A stretch of 64,000 nucleotides of DNA from Aspidapion aeneum (lineage: Eukaryota > Arthropoda > Insecta > Coleoptera > Brentidae): the NCBI GenBank assembly GCA_963576565.1, contig OY755038.1, positions 204,387,013-204,451,012 of the forward strand. Direction: 5' to 3'. Shown here piece after piece: positions 1-12,059 of the stretch (its first letter is position 1; every line of letters begins with the position of its first letter). A model generated the notes under the pieces. The model saw only the letters and a program-made list of their open reading frames with translations. It searched no databases and was not told the origin of the DNA. Made by a program: the position numbers and the translations under genes.

Positions 1-268
1 GACATTTTTATGAAAGATTTACATTTAATAATAATAATAATAATTTAATATATTTACTTTTTTTGATATAGTATGAGCACATTATGTTTGCGTTCTTTGA
101 GAAACAGTATTTATAGTAATATCCTAAATTTATACAATTTTGAATGTTGTCAGAAAAAGCTTTTCCTTCCGGTTATTTTTTTAATGACAATTTAAACTAA
201 ATAAAATTTTAGTTTTATTATTTTGTTCAAAAAATTTTAAAAAAATGTTGCCCCACGTTGGGCACCGA
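1..268 (-). mobile_element. Possible LTR-retrotransposon remnant with lysine-tRNA-type PBS (minus strand)
   Basis: Read on the minus strand, positions 266-250 give GGTGCCCAACGTGGGGC, close to the complement of an insect lysine tRNA 3' end. Immediately upstream on that strand (coordinates above 270) is sequence ending ATTTATCA, compatible with an LTR terminus. No coding region is recognisable, so this is a weak call. Confidence 0.35.
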
Positions 269-2046
269 TTTATGATAAATTTCGTCCTTAAAAAGGGAAA
301 TTTATTGTTAATATTTACTTTTAGACCAAAAATTCAAATGAAAACGATACTTCCCTTGATGTAGAAAGTAAAAAAATATAAAACAATATATATTTTATTT
401 TTTAAAAAATATTTCTAAATTTTTGGATATTACTGTACAGAATTAAAATAGCACACAAAATTCGATTCTAGTAGTTTTTGTATCATGCGAGTAACAAAGA
501 CCAGTTTTGGAACTTAAGTTATACTTAGATTGAGATATAAATAAAAAATAATCAATTATAAACTTGTACAAGTTGGTATGTTTGTACAGGGTTATCTTTT
601 GTAGACGTTCCCTGAAGAAAAGTTTTTTATTATAAGTCCTACGAAACTCCAAACAAAATTACGAAAATTATCTACAGAAACTACTTTACAAAAATATCTT
701 TGTACTAACTTACAAAATCAAAAAATACAACAAAATAAATTGTTTTTTTTTTAAGTACATAATCTATACTCTGTAGGTTTAAGCAAGCGCGATATTTGAC
801 AGAAGGTTTGTCAAATATAAAAAAAATTGCCTGTTTTGGAAGCTTGTTATTTTAATTTTATCGCACTGATAAAAACTTTTTAGGAAATGTTTAGAAACGA
901 AACCCTGTACAGCGTGCCCCATTTTCAGGGTTCTCTTTTACGGGAGATTTTTGAAAATGTCGTAATTTAAACGATCCTTTACACATCATGCTTATTTTGC
1001 AAGATATTTAAATTATCTTAGAGCATTTTTGTGGCAACCTTTTAAAACGAAAATTATGACGTTTTCAATAGTTTGTCACAATGTGTAATGTTTGTCATAA
1101 CGTGTAATTTTTGAAATACGTTATTTTTAGTAAGTAAAAGTTGAATACGGAATTCAAATTATTTTCCACAATAAAAATTGTTCTATAGTCATTAATAGCT
1201 AATAGTATAAGAATAATTTAATTCTAGATACCAAAAATAAAACGGAAGATATGATTTTTGAAACTACTATTTAGATTTTTTCTATCACTATCGTGATGAA
1301 AAATATTTTGCGTTTTTGTGTGTTGCCTTTTCTGGAAGATAATCCAATTGTGTAAAAACATTTTTATAGCTACTTTTTTAAAGGAAAAATAGTTGTTTAG
1401 AAAACGAATGGCATAATAATGGCTTTTAATCAATTTTATTAAAAACAAATTTCTGGTTTTTTATGACCTTTACAGTTTTTAATCAGATTTCTAAAAATCA
1501 GGTATTTCATCTCTACCTGAATGTTGACTAAAAGTCATTGAAAGAAATACTTTTAAAACTAGTCTTGTGTAAATTATTAATAATTTAAATCATATTGACG
1601 AAACTTGCCAATGTCAAATCATTACAAAAGATATGATTTTCTCTTTAAAAACTTCCAATTGAAATGTTTTTTTTTTAGATTTAAAAGCAAAATAGAAAGA
1701 ATTGTAGTTTACGATATTTTAAAAAATCTCACGTATAAGATAAATTGAGAGTTATATTCAGATTATATGCTTTTTAAAGACTCATAAAAGAGCACAGGAA
1801 AAATCCCATACCGAGATTGTCATCTTTAATAACAACTAAGTTTTCTATTTAAACCCATCGAAAGTGGGACACGCTTTACCCCTAGCATACAATCAATCAG
1901 CGACCCCCTAAAAATTATTAGAAACAACTACAAATTTAGTTAATTTAAACGCCCTGTACCGTGTCCATATATCTGCTTTAACACATAAGATGCGATTAAA
2001 CGTGAGTATGCATGCACGACCTGCGAATGTACAAATATAAACGCAG
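269..2046. other. AT-rich non-coding stretch, nothing recognised
   Basis: Possible continuation of the LTR remnant at its left edge. Otherwise short random open frames and homopolymer runs only. No gene or structured repeat seen. Confidence 0.5.
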
Positions 2047-2050
2047 CTTA

Positions 2051-2226
2051 AAGCCGGGTATTCATTTGAGGCAGAATTCGCATGCTTTGCTGCGAGACCA
2101 AACGAAAGCTCGTTTGATATTCAACTGAACGCTCGTTTGAAGTTCCTATTCTCATCGGATGGGGTCGCATGCCGCGGGTAAATGCGGACGCGCGTTCGGC
2201 CTCAAAGCATCAAATGAATACACGCC
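2051..2226. mobile_element. Small MITE with inverted termini
   Basis: The left end reads AAGCCGGGTATTCATTTGA. The reverse complement of the right end reads GGCGTGTATTCATTTGA. TTA lies on both sides (2,048-2,050 and 2,227-2,229), compatible with a 3-bp target duplication. GC-richer than its surroundings and non-coding. The exact ends are uncertain by a few bases. Confidence 0.6.
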
Positions 2227-2844
2227 TTAACATGTAACTGTTTGTCCATTGGCGTGACTAATCATGTTTTGCAATGCGTGGTCTGATGATACAAGACGGC
2301 CAATTGCTGATTCACTAAAGTTATTTAAACATATTTGTGGCTAATAAATCAATAAACAAACAAAATTAATAAATAAAATAATAAATAATTTGATTATTAT
2401 TACTTAAAATGATGTTCAGGTACAGATGGTGGAACAACCGACTTTTTTTTTCTTTTCATGTTTATTTTAAGGCTTCATTTAAAGTTTTATTCATGGTCTA
2501 AAATAATTATTCGTTTACAATCCGCATATCTTTTGAATAAGTCAAGTTTTGGTTTGATGCTTTATTAGTGTTTTGGGCTTTAGATCGTATTGAGGAACTG
2601 AAAACACCACTAGCCCAAGAATTTTAGATTTAATTTGATGGAAAAAAGGAAAAGAATGGTCGAAGAAATGTTTTGATGCGGTGACCTAATTTGACTGGCC
2701 CTTGAAGAGTAGATTATGAAATCACTTTCTTGTCCACAAATTTAATATGGAAAGTAGCCGCCATCTTGAATTTTATGTTCTTGCCGATTTACATGGGTCA
2801 TGGACTTTACCCGAATTTAATAAATATATTTTGTTATAGTATTA

Positions 2845-3146
2845 AGGAGCCTACAGACATGCGAACATTTCTAGAGATTAGTACGCGCGTACAAGTTTGC
2901 GCATACTAATCTCTTCGTTCGTGGACAATATCCGCCTAAAATATCTCTCGAAGATTAGTTCGCGCGCACAATGTACGCGAGCAAATCTCTCGGTGTCTGG
3001 GCAATACGCATTGATAATATCGTGTTTATGTTAGAACGTTTAATTTTGTCTTCGTGTGTGTAGGCAATTCCACCAAACGTACATGTATGCAGAGATTAGT
3101 TCGCACGTACTAATCTCAAGAAATGCTCGCGTGTCTGTAGGCCCCT
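2845..3146. mobile_element. 302-bp MITE, PIF/Harbinger-like target duplication
   Basis: The ends are inverted copies: left AGGAGCCTACAGACATGCGA, right complement AGGGGCCTACAGACACGCGA, with similarity continuing for about 50 bp (AGAGATTAGTACG). It is flanked by TTA at 2,842-2,844 and 3,147-3,149. A 3-bp TWA duplication is typical of PIF/Harbinger, so that assignment is reasonable but not proven. The interior holds extra copies of the subterminal motif and no ORF. Confidence 0.75.
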
Positions 3147-3149
3147 TTA

Positions 3150-4353
3150 GACACTGTTAAAAAAACAACTTTTATTAACTTTATATGACTAGGTCTTGAG
3201 ATATTAGCTGTCAAAGTTTATAAAATCGCTTATTGTGTTTTTATGTTTAACAATTTTTGCTTATTGTTAGCAATAAGCATTAAACAATAGTTGTGGGAAA
3301 TAAAATACTCAAAAAAATTTCTTTTTCGTTCATTTTTTTTTCGTTAAATTCATAACATGGCAAAAAAGAGGAAATCCAAGATGGTGGACAATCTCCACAT
3401 CAAATTTGAGGGCCAAAAATGTACGCTGCCGAGGACACTGTGTCAAAACATTTTTTCAGATATATTTTTTAAATCTAAAATAAAAAGGGTTTCCAAGTTT
3501 AGGTCTTGCATGGGAAAAGCCTTGAGTTCAATTAAAGATAGACAGAAAATTTGTGCGGGTTTACTCCTGATTGTGTTAAAAGTAATGAATGTCCTTACTC
3601 GATTGCACAGCCCGACTATGTATGACATTAACACCAGTCATCTACTAAGGCCTAAGTTTAAGTCTAAGTTTTGGTTTAAGTTTAAGGTTTAGGTTTAAAG
3701 TTTAAATGTGGATTGGTTTTGAAAACAGGCCGCAATTAATTCGGTATTTTTACCTGTATGTTTTGATAACGTCAAATCACCGCGTTGAAAGCAATCCCTT
3801 TTATCAAATTTTATTGAAAGCGTTTGCTTTTTTCAGTGGCGTATTTGGAAAAAAGGTTTTGGGGGGGCGAGACAGTTTTGACGGGGCCGTATTTTATGCT
3901 ACTTTATATTTGTATTCATGAAATAAGTGAAAAATATCTAAAAAATATTAGCTTTGGGGGGGAAGCCTTATAAAAGTCAAGTAACTTTTACGTCATTTTA
4001 ATAATAAATTTTAAAATGTATTTTTCATTTTCGTTATATTTTGTGCAAGTTAAAAATGTAAGTAATTCACTTAAATATCGCTGCATTTTCACTTAAACCT
4101 TGTTCCCTATAAACTTAAACCTATAGTTTAAACCATTTCTTTTCCTTTTTTTCCGTTTTTTCTACGAAATCTTTGCAGATTCTTATTTGTACCGGTTTTT
4201 TCCATTGCGTTATAAATATATTAGTCCGAAATTCCATTAACTTTTATTAAGTTTTAAGCACTTACAAGCAGTCTTAGATTGCTTCAGTGCTAGCTGAGTT
4301 TTTTTTTGTTATCTATTATTAATTATTGTATTTTTTTATCTGATAAATAAACC

Positions 4354-4392
<39 letters not shown>

Positions 4393-4440
4393 AAGAAATT
4401 CAGTTAAAACTTAAACTTAAACCTCTTTAGTAAATATAGG
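3150..4440. other. Non-coding stretch with TTTAAG-type repeats
   Basis: Contains imperfect GTTTAAGTTTAAGG repeats at about 3,650-3,700 and their inverted counterparts (CTTAAACTTAAACCT) near 4,085-4,130 and 4,409-4,430, which may mark a decayed inverted-repeat element. The open frames at 3,357-3,692 and 3,706-3,921 show no recognisable protein features. Confidence 0.45.
4357..4390. repeat. (ATT)n microsatellite
   Basis: Uninterrupted TTA/ATT trinucleotide run. Confidence 0.9.
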
Positions 4441-4449
4441 TGTTAATGT

Positions 4450-4935
4450 TTTAGGCGAATTCATATTACGATTTTACAAAAAACCTTTATTATGATTCCT
4501 TTCATACCTGGTATATCAGACAAAATTAAGAGAATAGCAAATAGTTATAACATAAAAATAACTTTTAAGGGAGAAAATAAACTTAGATCTATTTTAACAA
4601 AACAAAACATAAATGAAGAATAAAATTCAAAAAACGTAATTTATAAAATACCTTGTGAATATGATAAAGTTTATATTGGTGCAACTTCTAGGCCACTTAA
4701 AGTAAGACTTAGTGATCCTAGGTATAATCTTAGAAGGGGTGATTACGAGAGATCCAGAGTTTGTCAACATTCTTTTGAAAGTAATCATAAAATAAAATGG
4801 GGATAAACCCACATTTTACAAATAGAATCTAATGACAGAAGAAAATTAAAAGAATCAACATGTATTTATTTAAAGGAAGATAATTGTTTTTTAAGTGTAT
4901 CTGTTAACATAATTAAACTTGGCTTTCTATTCTAA
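4450..4935 (+). pseudogene. Penelope-like element remnant, GIY-YIG endonuclease end
   Basis: Conceptual translation in nearly one frame gives FIPGISDKIKRIANSYNIK, then the GIY-YIG region with VIYKIPCEYDKVYIGAT and RPLKVRL, then a His/Asn-type motif (QHSFESNHKIKW) and a C-terminal LKESTCIYLKEDNC. This order is that of the C-terminal endonuclease of Penelope-like retroelements. In-frame stops after NINEE and after KIKWG show decay. No reverse transcriptase part was found upstream. Confidence 0.75.
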
Positions 4936-5414
4936 AGCAAGATTCACAAAATGGTTTTTGCAAAATTAATTAATACTGTAATGATATTTTGATTATTATT
5001 ATTTTACATTTTCTAAATGTAATTTTAATATAAAATTTTTTAATGATATCAAATTAAAGAAAAAATCACATAATCAATAAAAGTTGGACGTTCTATTCTT
5101 TATTATGATTTACAGAAAGTTCTTCAGAATTGATTTTTAATATAAAGTTTTTATTATTATTTTAGTTTTGTTGAAAGTAGTATAAAGAAATTTGATTTTA
5201 CTATAAAATTTTATAAAATAATATATTTAAAAATATTATGAATATATTACAATTTAAGATAAAGTTTTGTTTGTTAAACTTCATTGATTAGGTATTTTTA
5301 ATTATTTCCTTGCGATAGTTCGATCAGTTACGTACTGTGAGCTATGCAGTTTGGGGTTTTTGTTTTTGAAATGCCGTTTACGAGGGAAGAAAATATATAC
5401 TGTATGTCTGTATG

Positions 5415-5417
<3 letters not shown>

Positions 5418-5470
<53 letters not shown>
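5418..5470. repeat. (TA)n microsatellite
   Basis: About 26 uninterrupted TA dinucleotides preceded by short TATGTCTG repeats. The Ile-Tyr open frame across it is an artefact. Confidence 0.95.
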
Positions 5471-5471
<1 letters not shown>

Positions 5472-6591
5472 GCCACTGGTAAAAACCATATAAATAAGCC
5501 TACACTTAACACTTTTGAACTGTAGCGGCAACATTATCTTATTTTTTCCTTTTTTTTTTCTCTATCTATACTCGAATACTCGGCCTTCTCCCATGCAAGA
5601 TCCAGTCTTACTAACCCTGTATATTTTAACTTATGTCTGACCAGATTTTGTCGCTTCCACATCAAGATAATAATTAAATTGGAACGTTATGAATTTTAAC
5701 CAACTCAAATTATTATAAAGAAATAAATAACTTAACGATTATTTATTTGATTTTTTTCAATTGACAGTTTTTCGCTGTATTTTAATCTTATGACACGTTT
5801 TTATTTTTAAATAAATAGGTGTACCTAATATATATCATTTTATATTTTGCTAATTAAATATTATATAACAAGAAGGTTTTTTTATTTTAATAAATATATA
5901 GTATTATTGGGACTATGTACAGATTTTACAAAGCAGTAAAAATTTATTTATAGTAAAACTCTAGTTTTTTTTTTACAAAAAAGAATATTTTTTTTTCAAA
6001 AAAACTATAGTTTTTCAGAATTATTTTACAGGATCTATATGTGGGGTACATATTAAGCTCTACCATGTATAAAGGATTGGCACATAGTTTTATTTTGAGG
6101 AAAAACACTTATTAGCCTAAAAAAACTCAAAATTTTTCTTTTTAATCTTATTGTTTGTTAATTGTAAGTATTTTACGAAAAAAAAAATATGTTTTTAAAG
6201 TTAAAGTGAACAAATATTTTTAAAGATTAATATTGAGTTCTTTTTTGAGGCCTTATTTAACAACAATGTCTTTTTTTTTTAAAGAAAACATCAACTTACA
6301 ACTTTATTAAAACAACGACTATTTAATATTATAGCACAATATTAAAAGCTACAAAAACGTAGATTGCGAAAAAATAGAGAGATTCGTCATTATTACTTAC
6401 AAATAATACTTGTCCGTTAAAATATGAGACTTTGTAAAGGTACCAAATATACATTGAGCAAAAATTATACATGCTAGAAGTAACTACTACCTATAAATCA
6501 AAATATTACTAACGTACATTTCGTTAAAAAATAAACCTATTGAAATCTTTTAGTGATCAAAAATATCAGAATATAGTCTGCCATCAATATA

Positions 6592-6694
6592 GTAAGCCTC
6601 GTACAGAGCTGAACCACACTAGTATTTTGTTCGCCGTTCGCCTTGTTGCACGGCTCATTCTTCGTCGAAATGTTCGTTTCTGTACGAGGCTTAC
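6592..6694. repeat. Inverted repeat / small hairpin element
   Basis: GTAAGCCTCGTACAGA at the left end is exactly inverted at the right end (TCTGTACGAGGCTTAC). The spacer is GC-richer than the flanks. Outer copies of ACTAGTATT / ACGCTAGTGT suggest a slightly larger element. Confidence 0.7.
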
Positions 6695-7353
6695 GACATT
6701 ATTACAAAAAACGCTAGTGTAGTGCCAGCGGAATGTTCTGTTTTTAAAGTATTTTTGATTACTGTCGTAGAATTCTATAGATTTAACTTTTAGGTTTCTT
6801 CCATATTTTCTTAAACTTCCCACCATATCAATAATGTAAAATTTGCTAATTTCTTTTGCGTTAAAAATGAACTATATATTATTGATAACAACTAAAGCTT
6901 TTTTCCTAAAATTTTCCTAAACATATGGTGCCAAATACACTTTTTTTAATAAACCGAGGGTGAGTTTTCTAAAATATCATTTAAAACTTTAACGGGCTTT
7001 TTGCTTCGAATTTTTTTTATATCACAATTATTTTACGATTTCGTATGAAGTTATTAACTTGACTTAGGCCGTTAAGAAACCTGTTTAAACCAATTTTTAT
7101 GTCGACTTTATGATTTTTTAATTGATTTATATTTTCAAGTTAACTTACATTGCTTTAAATTATATTTACTAAGACCAAACCAACTTTGCTTAAATATTAT
7201 TTAAATAAAATACATTCAAATACTGAAATATTATTTTGTGCAATTAGTTAGAATTTTTTCCTTATATCTTTTTGTCTGATTTGAAAAACAAATGTTATAA
7301 ATAATAATTTTTTTCAGAGACGTTTTTTCGACCTAATTTACTCCGTTTAGTGT

Positions 7354-7857
7354 CAAGGTCTGTAGAGGATAGGTTGCCTGGTAACTCCATGGTTGAAGCG
7401 GTATGAGGGGTGACAGCGCGTCATTTGGAGTGCCACAATTTGATTAGAGCCCTTTGGTTACATGTGTTTTTAAGTATTTTTATTCTTCGATGGTTAATTT
7501 TTTACATTTGTAGTGTTTTTTTCGGACTATATTTATTTAAAAACCGTAAATACTTGTTCTAGTTTACTTTACTCTTTACTTGTAATTATTTTATTGGACT
7601 AAAAGCTTCCCAAGACATTTTGCCATTGGGATATTTGGTATAAGTTTTATATTTGAGTTAGTTGATCTAGAGAGAGTTAAATAACAAAACATATTTACAT
7701 TTAAATCAATAAAGGAACACAAGGAATTTAAAGATTTCGTACTATATTAAATGCTTTTTACTTAAATCGGCACTCCCGGTGATGTCATTTCTCGCTTCAA
7801 CAACTGGCTCTGATTGGTCAGAAAGTTACCAGGTAACCTATCCTCTACAGACCTTGG
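7354..7857. mobile_element. 504-bp hAT-like MITE with 8-bp target duplication
   Basis: The left end reads CAAGGTCTGTAGAGGATAGG. The right complement starts CCAAGGTCTGTAGAGGATAG, and the inverted similarity continues through TTRCCTGGTAACT. The perfect 8-bp direct repeat TTTAGTGT flanks it at 7,346-7,353 and 7,858-7,865. An 8-bp duplication plus CA-starting termini suggests a non-autonomous hAT element. No ORF inside. Confidence 0.82.
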
Positions 7858-7865
7858 TTTAGTGT

Positions 7866-10800
7866 TGACTGATCTTAGAAAATGTAACTTTAGGTAACAT
7901 AAATTAATTTGTAAGCGTTATCCCGCTGTCAATCATTAGGATTGTCATTTTGCTGGAGTTGTGCATCAGTTATGTCGACATAAGAGTAGGCATTTGAATG
8001 GATAAATTAAAAAACGAAAAATTAAACTATTAAATTATTTAAAATATCAAATATTTTATAGATATTTACAAGGAGTGAATATTTTAGGAATAATATAAAA
8101 GATTAAACATTATTTTTAAGAATTCTAATATAGGTACATATTTTCTAAACATTATAAGATAATTTGTTACATAATTTTTTTAAACTTCGAAAAATAACAA
8201 AGTTTTGTTCATTTTATGAGCAAAACACCATATATTTTGTGCCAATACGGTTTTTATTATTTGTTTTATATGATATGATTAGTTTTTTAATCTTAAAATC
8301 TGAGTGCACTTTGTTTGAGTATTGCTTAGTTACCCTAGCTTTTTATTTTTTCTATATATACTTCAAAATCTATGTAAGGATTTCACAAAGGCATTTTCTA
8401 TATCCCGGATATTTCGCAGGTTATTTACCCCATATTCGTTTCTTATTATTTTATTTATTATAAAAATAAAATCTGGTAACCTTTGAAATGCAACATTTTT
8501 TAAGAGACTTCATTGTCTTTGATTACCATTTTTTTAGCGATTTGAAGTTTGTTAAATGAATATTTTTTTGGCTCGTAGGTTAAAGCTGAATTTTTGCAAA
8601 TTTTAAAACGCTGCCTTTAAAAAAGTAAAAAAAAGTGTGGCCACCCGGTGTAAGACATTGGTATATAATACACAACCCCCTTTTCGACGTTGAACCTGAA
8701 AAGTCCCTAGACGCCTGGAATGTCCCCTAGTGGTTCAATTCATATGAAATCAACGGAAAAAGGTCTGGCAGACCATCTTTCCGATTTTAGTAATAAAGAA
8801 TACCATATTTCAAAATTTTCGGGTCAGTAGTTTATTTTTAATTAATTCTTAAAAATCAAAGACTGAACATATGGTAAGCATGTACATATATAAATTTAGA
8901 TATCCCGAGAACTATTTATACCATTATATAACTTATTTAAAAGGTCTTTAAAATACCTTTGGAATAAGTTGATTTTTATAAAAAAACAAATAATTTTTTT
9001 TATTTCTAATTTTGAATTTGTTTTTGCAAGAATCTCATTATTGTGATTGTGAACTCACTCGAAAGGTAATTTATAGGACTTTCCAACAAGCCACGTCTTT
9101 AGAATCTTGACTTTATTTATTTTATTTATAAGATTATGTGTCTTTAAAAAAATTATTTTTGAATCACTTCTTAAAATGTTCGCTAGATCTCTTTTTGATA
9201 TATGTAGTCATATTATCTCACTTGAATAGAAATAATAAATGAACATTCTCAATAGTTAAGGAAAAAAATCACTAATTCAGATGTCGTTTCGGCCCTGTAG
9301 GGGTTTTACCCAGTTTGCTCAAAATGTTCTCTTTGGTTTCATTTACCTTTGCTTTTTCTTTTGTTAAATTCCAGTTAAAGAGGCTTTTTTGTTTTGTTTA
9401 TACTATTAGTCAAATCCTAAAATGACTGAAGTAGTAACCCCTTTAAATATTATATCCAAAGATGCAGAATTTTGTAATTTAAGAAAAATAAATGAGCACC
9501 CTGATATCTTATTGCTAACTGCACTTACTTGACACTTTTATTTTAAGATGATTTATGAAGTAACTCATTTGATCATTTTTACACTGTTAAAGAGGTCTCG
9601 TGCGAATTTCTACCTGTTAATAGAAACTAGTATCACTTATCAGCCAAGTATATACCATTTATATCAAGCAAAATATCTCGGTATGACCAAATGACACTTA
9701 AAAAACAAACAAGAATTTGAGTTAAAGTATGCAAATGTGCTGGCCAATTTAAAAGAAGTCCAATTTAATAATTTATTACGACTTACTGCTTTTTGGACCA
9801 ATACGCAAACCTTTATGGAGATATGGTATTCATGTAGTGAGTACTAGTTGTACAGAAGTTAAAAATAAAGTACTAAAAAAATTGTTAATGCAACTTGGTA
9901 CGTTACTGTTAAGTGATCCTATAAAATAGTACGCAAACATTCATAAGTATTTAGCTAAGATAAGACCTTTGATACTTGGAAAAGTGGGTTTAATTTGGTA
10001 ATGTTTGATTCGTACATTTGGATGGAAATAGCTATTTAGAAGTTCTTCTTTTTAATTTTATTAACGCTGGGTGCGTTACGTCTAACTTAAAGTAAAGTTA
10101 AGTAACACTTAGTGGGGCAACATTTAACACATTGGTTGTTTGTTTAAAACTTTACAGACTGTCTTAAAAAATTAACGATTATTTTTTACACTGCACTAGC
10201 AATTTATTTTTTATGATCATTTTTTGACGTTTAAAATTTTTTTTAGATTCAAGAATAGTGCTAAGACTGTCATTTTCCGATGCTTTGTTACGTTAAGCAC
10301 CACACTTAATTTAAGCGGAAGAGATTGACAAATGAAATTGTTTCTTTTAAAGACGGATTTAAAAACATGTAATTATTATTAACATTTTGCACAAATATGC
10401 TTTCTGAATTAGCATGCGCTTTTTGAACATTTATAAAGCATGAATATTATTACCGATTTCACAAGGATCTAATATGGGATGTTACACAGATATGAAAATA
10501 CAAAACAAGATTGTCGACTTCTCATAAATATGATTTTATTTTTTCGATTTTTAAACTTTTCTCGCATTTAGGATTTACCGCTTTGTTAACAAAATTCTTA
10601 ATAGTTCATTTAGCTAACGTAAACCATAGAGTTTTTCCTAAATCATTTATAGCTAATTTTTAAGTACAATTATATAATACAAATATATATTTTTTATAAG
10701 ATATTGTTATCTAGGTACAAATATTTTATATTTATTTTAACGTAGGTATGGATTTAAAATAGTGTTAATAGACATTTTTAAAAAGATCACAACACAGAGT

Positions 10801-12055
10801 TTAAAAGTTGAGTATCTACTTTTTGAGTCATTTCGAAAATACATAAGGAACGCCCTAGATGTTCTAATTTTATTTTAAATATTTTGAGTTCAGATCTTAT
10901 TGCTCCAGTTTAAAAATACATTTTAAAATAAAATAATAATTTGTTTTTAATCCTTGTATTATTGGGTAAAATACAATGACACTGTCTAATATAAAATAAA
11001 TTATGTCATAAATAAATCTAATAACAAACTTCATATCATACTTTAAAAAGAATTAAAGGTTAGAAATTAATTGCAAATATTGTTTTATTAGCAAGAATAT
11101 TAGTAAAAATACCAAATGTCCTCTTAATGGATATTCAAAAAATTATGGACAGTTTACTATTACTAATATTTTTGATCGTGGTAGATAAATAATAAAAATT
11201 TTATAGAGGTGTCATTTTAACCTTCTGTACTATTTGAAAACATACATATCTCATGTAGAGTGTGTCTTATTTTCGATTAAATTAAATGGGATCCTCGGTT
11301 AATAATAAAAATAGCCAAATGTTTTCACTTGACTGTTTTTGTTTTCAACAACTATATTATATTGCTTATTTTTTAAGGTTTTTTATTTCTGTGGAAACGA
11401 GTATAGTATATTACGTTGTCAATGGTCGTGTGACATATCGTGAATGTAGTGACCTGCAATGGAGTCGGATCCCACAGGATAAATACACACATTCTATAAG
11501 AAAAAATTGAAACATGTAAATGTCACATTTTTTGCAACAATGTTTTATTTTTTTTGTGATTGCAGCTTTGTTACATAATTTGTCACATAAAAAGTTTCAT
11601 ACTTTCTATAAACTAGGCCTAAAGAACATGTGACAAAAAGCACAGTATTTGGATAGAATAGATCTGCTGTTTTTGCAGAAGCACTATAAATTATTTCGTT
11701 AGATATTTTTCTAAACGTCGCAAAACTGAATGCCCCCAAAATAAAAAAAATTGCTGGGGCAGAATAAGTTCACCAAATCGTGATTCCACTGTACTTCCTT
11801 AAAAGTTAAATAAAAACTAAAGACTAACGTTGCTTGACTTTTTTAGAAATAAAACTTGGTATAAACTATGGTAATAAATATGCTTTTCTAAAACAAAATA
11901 TTTTTCTTTTTTTTAACGTCAAAACTAATTTTCTGTTTTTAAATAACTAGATGTTACAAACGAAATATTGCGTTATGTCCAAATATTGAAATAGTCATTT
12001 CATTTCCTAAAAAAAATTACAAAAAATTTCACGAAGTTTAAATATAAATTATTCG
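7866..12055. other. AT-rich non-coding stretch
   Basis: No recognisable gene. Open frames such as 8,164-8,463 are short, hydrophobic and low-complexity, as expected for AT-rich DNA. A segment near 9,280-9,330 (CGTTTCGGCCCTGTAGGGG) resembles UTR sequence seen in some Penelope-like elements, but nothing coding accompanies it. Confidence 0.45.
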
Positions 12056-12059
12056 AAGA

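Larger units (their letters stand above)
4960..7345. other. AT-rich non-coding stretch
   Basis: Contains a (TA)n microsatellite and a short hairpin element (listed separately). No protein-coding signal recognised. Confidence 0.5.

Noticed and set aside
8164..8463. 99-residue hydrophobic open frame
   Set aside because: Phe/Tyr/Leu-rich low-complexity translation expected from AT-rich DNA; no motif or homologue recognised.
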